From: an uncultured Planctomycetales bacterium
Lineage (GTDB): Bacteria > Planctomycetota > Planctomycetia > Pirellulales > S012-138
Direction of reading: 5' to 3'
Assembly (NCBI GenBank): GCA_937982665.1
Contig: CALJLD010000007.1
Location: forward strand, 1-6,170
DNA: 6,170 bases
A program made the translations under genes and the position numbers. Below, one piece after another: positions 5,946 through 6,170 of the stretch. Positions within the stretch are counted from its first letter, which is position 1. Each line of letters starts with the position of its first letter. The notes under the pieces were generated by a model, which worked only from the letters and a program-made list of their open reading frames with translations, searched no databases and had not been told where the DNA came from.

Positions 5946-6170
5946 GCGCGCTCTCCCAGCCAGCAATCGCAGCGTGGGCCCAGCTACTCTTGGCGGCAGC
6001 CCATTCCAAAGATCAGGTCCCGGTCGAAGCGCCAACTACTCCCGGGACCCGTGTTTTCAACGACTCGAACACGCGAGCCACTTCTCATGTTATCGACAAA
6101 ACAAGCAACGGCAAGCGCAAGAAGATGGCCCATTGCGTATGCTCCTCGATTGGGACATCTGATCTATACA
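5942..6170 (+). CDS. Hypothetical protein, N-terminal part only (runs off the right edge)
   Basis: ATG 5942 overlaps the TGA of the 66-aa gene (ATGA). GGAGG (5927-5931) lies ten bases upstream. The frame then stays open for 76 codons to the window end. The protein begins with an Ala/Leu-rich helix (SQPAIAAWAQLLLAAA, 5-20), passes through a Pro/Thr-rich linker and reaches a basic patch (KTSNGKRKK, 52-60). No domain can be recognised in this much sequence. The overlap with the upstream gene and the ribosome binding site are the main reasons to call it. An alternative is that it ends soon after the edge as another small cassette ORF before an integrase. Confidence 0.45.
   Translation, partial: MSALSQPAIAAWAQLLLAAAHSKDQVPVEAPTTPGTRVFNDSNTRATSHVIDKTSNGKRKKMAHCVCSSIGTSDLY

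Noticed and set aside
5893..6162. Plus-strand ORF of 89 codons in another frame
   Set aside because: It starts inside the 66-aa gene and competes with the ATGA-coupled frame at 5942, which has GGAGG; its sequence is Arg/Ser-rich and unstructured.

Overview
The window is bacterial, with mid-50s GC by eye, and reads as part of a mobile or defence island rather than core chromosome. No rRNA, tRNA, CRISPR array or insertion sequence was seen. The small-ORF cassette at the right edge and the orphan treble-clef and HTH proteins recall Planctomycetota (Pirellulales-like) islands. That assignment is an impression from memory and is weak.

Left half (1-3655, minus strand): a two-gene operon recognised as a Hachiman anti-phage system. 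hamA (2864-3655) encodes a DUF1837-type PD-(D/E)XK nuclease-like protein with an intact D121...E138-x-K140 signature. hamB (from 2863 off the left edge) encodes a large Ski2-like DEAH-box superfamily 2 helicase with every core motif present over 954 visible residues. The hamA stop codon and hamB start codon are directly adjacent (TGA ATG) and in the same frame. In the published model for this family, HamB senses damaged or abnormal DNA ends and releases HamA to degrade DNA.

Middle (3656-4167): a possible hamA promoter, then a 78-codon minus-strand ORF (3761-3997). It resembles only the HTH-type core of ParB-like or phage DNA-binding proteins and lacks an ATG, so it is probably a remnant. About 170 bp after it has no recognisable gene.

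Right half (4168-6170): two divergent genes share a 159-bp promoter region. The minus-strand gene (4168-4671) encodes a small CxxC...CxxC zinc-binding protein with an Arg-rich stretch. The plus-strand gene (4831-5676) encodes a 281-aa unknown protein with a possible C-terminal winged-helix-like region. Downstream on the plus strand come a perfect 9-bp stem-loop containing the Shine-Dalgarno sequence of the next gene, a 66-aa small protein (5745-5945), and a gene overlapping it by ATGA (5942 to the right edge, partial). This small-ORF cassette is reminiscent of what precedes tyrosine integrases in islands, but no integrase is visible here.

The best-supported biology is a known system (Hachiman). 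The uncharacterised right-hand genes are the most plausible place for something undescribed, but nothing in the sequence proves a new system.
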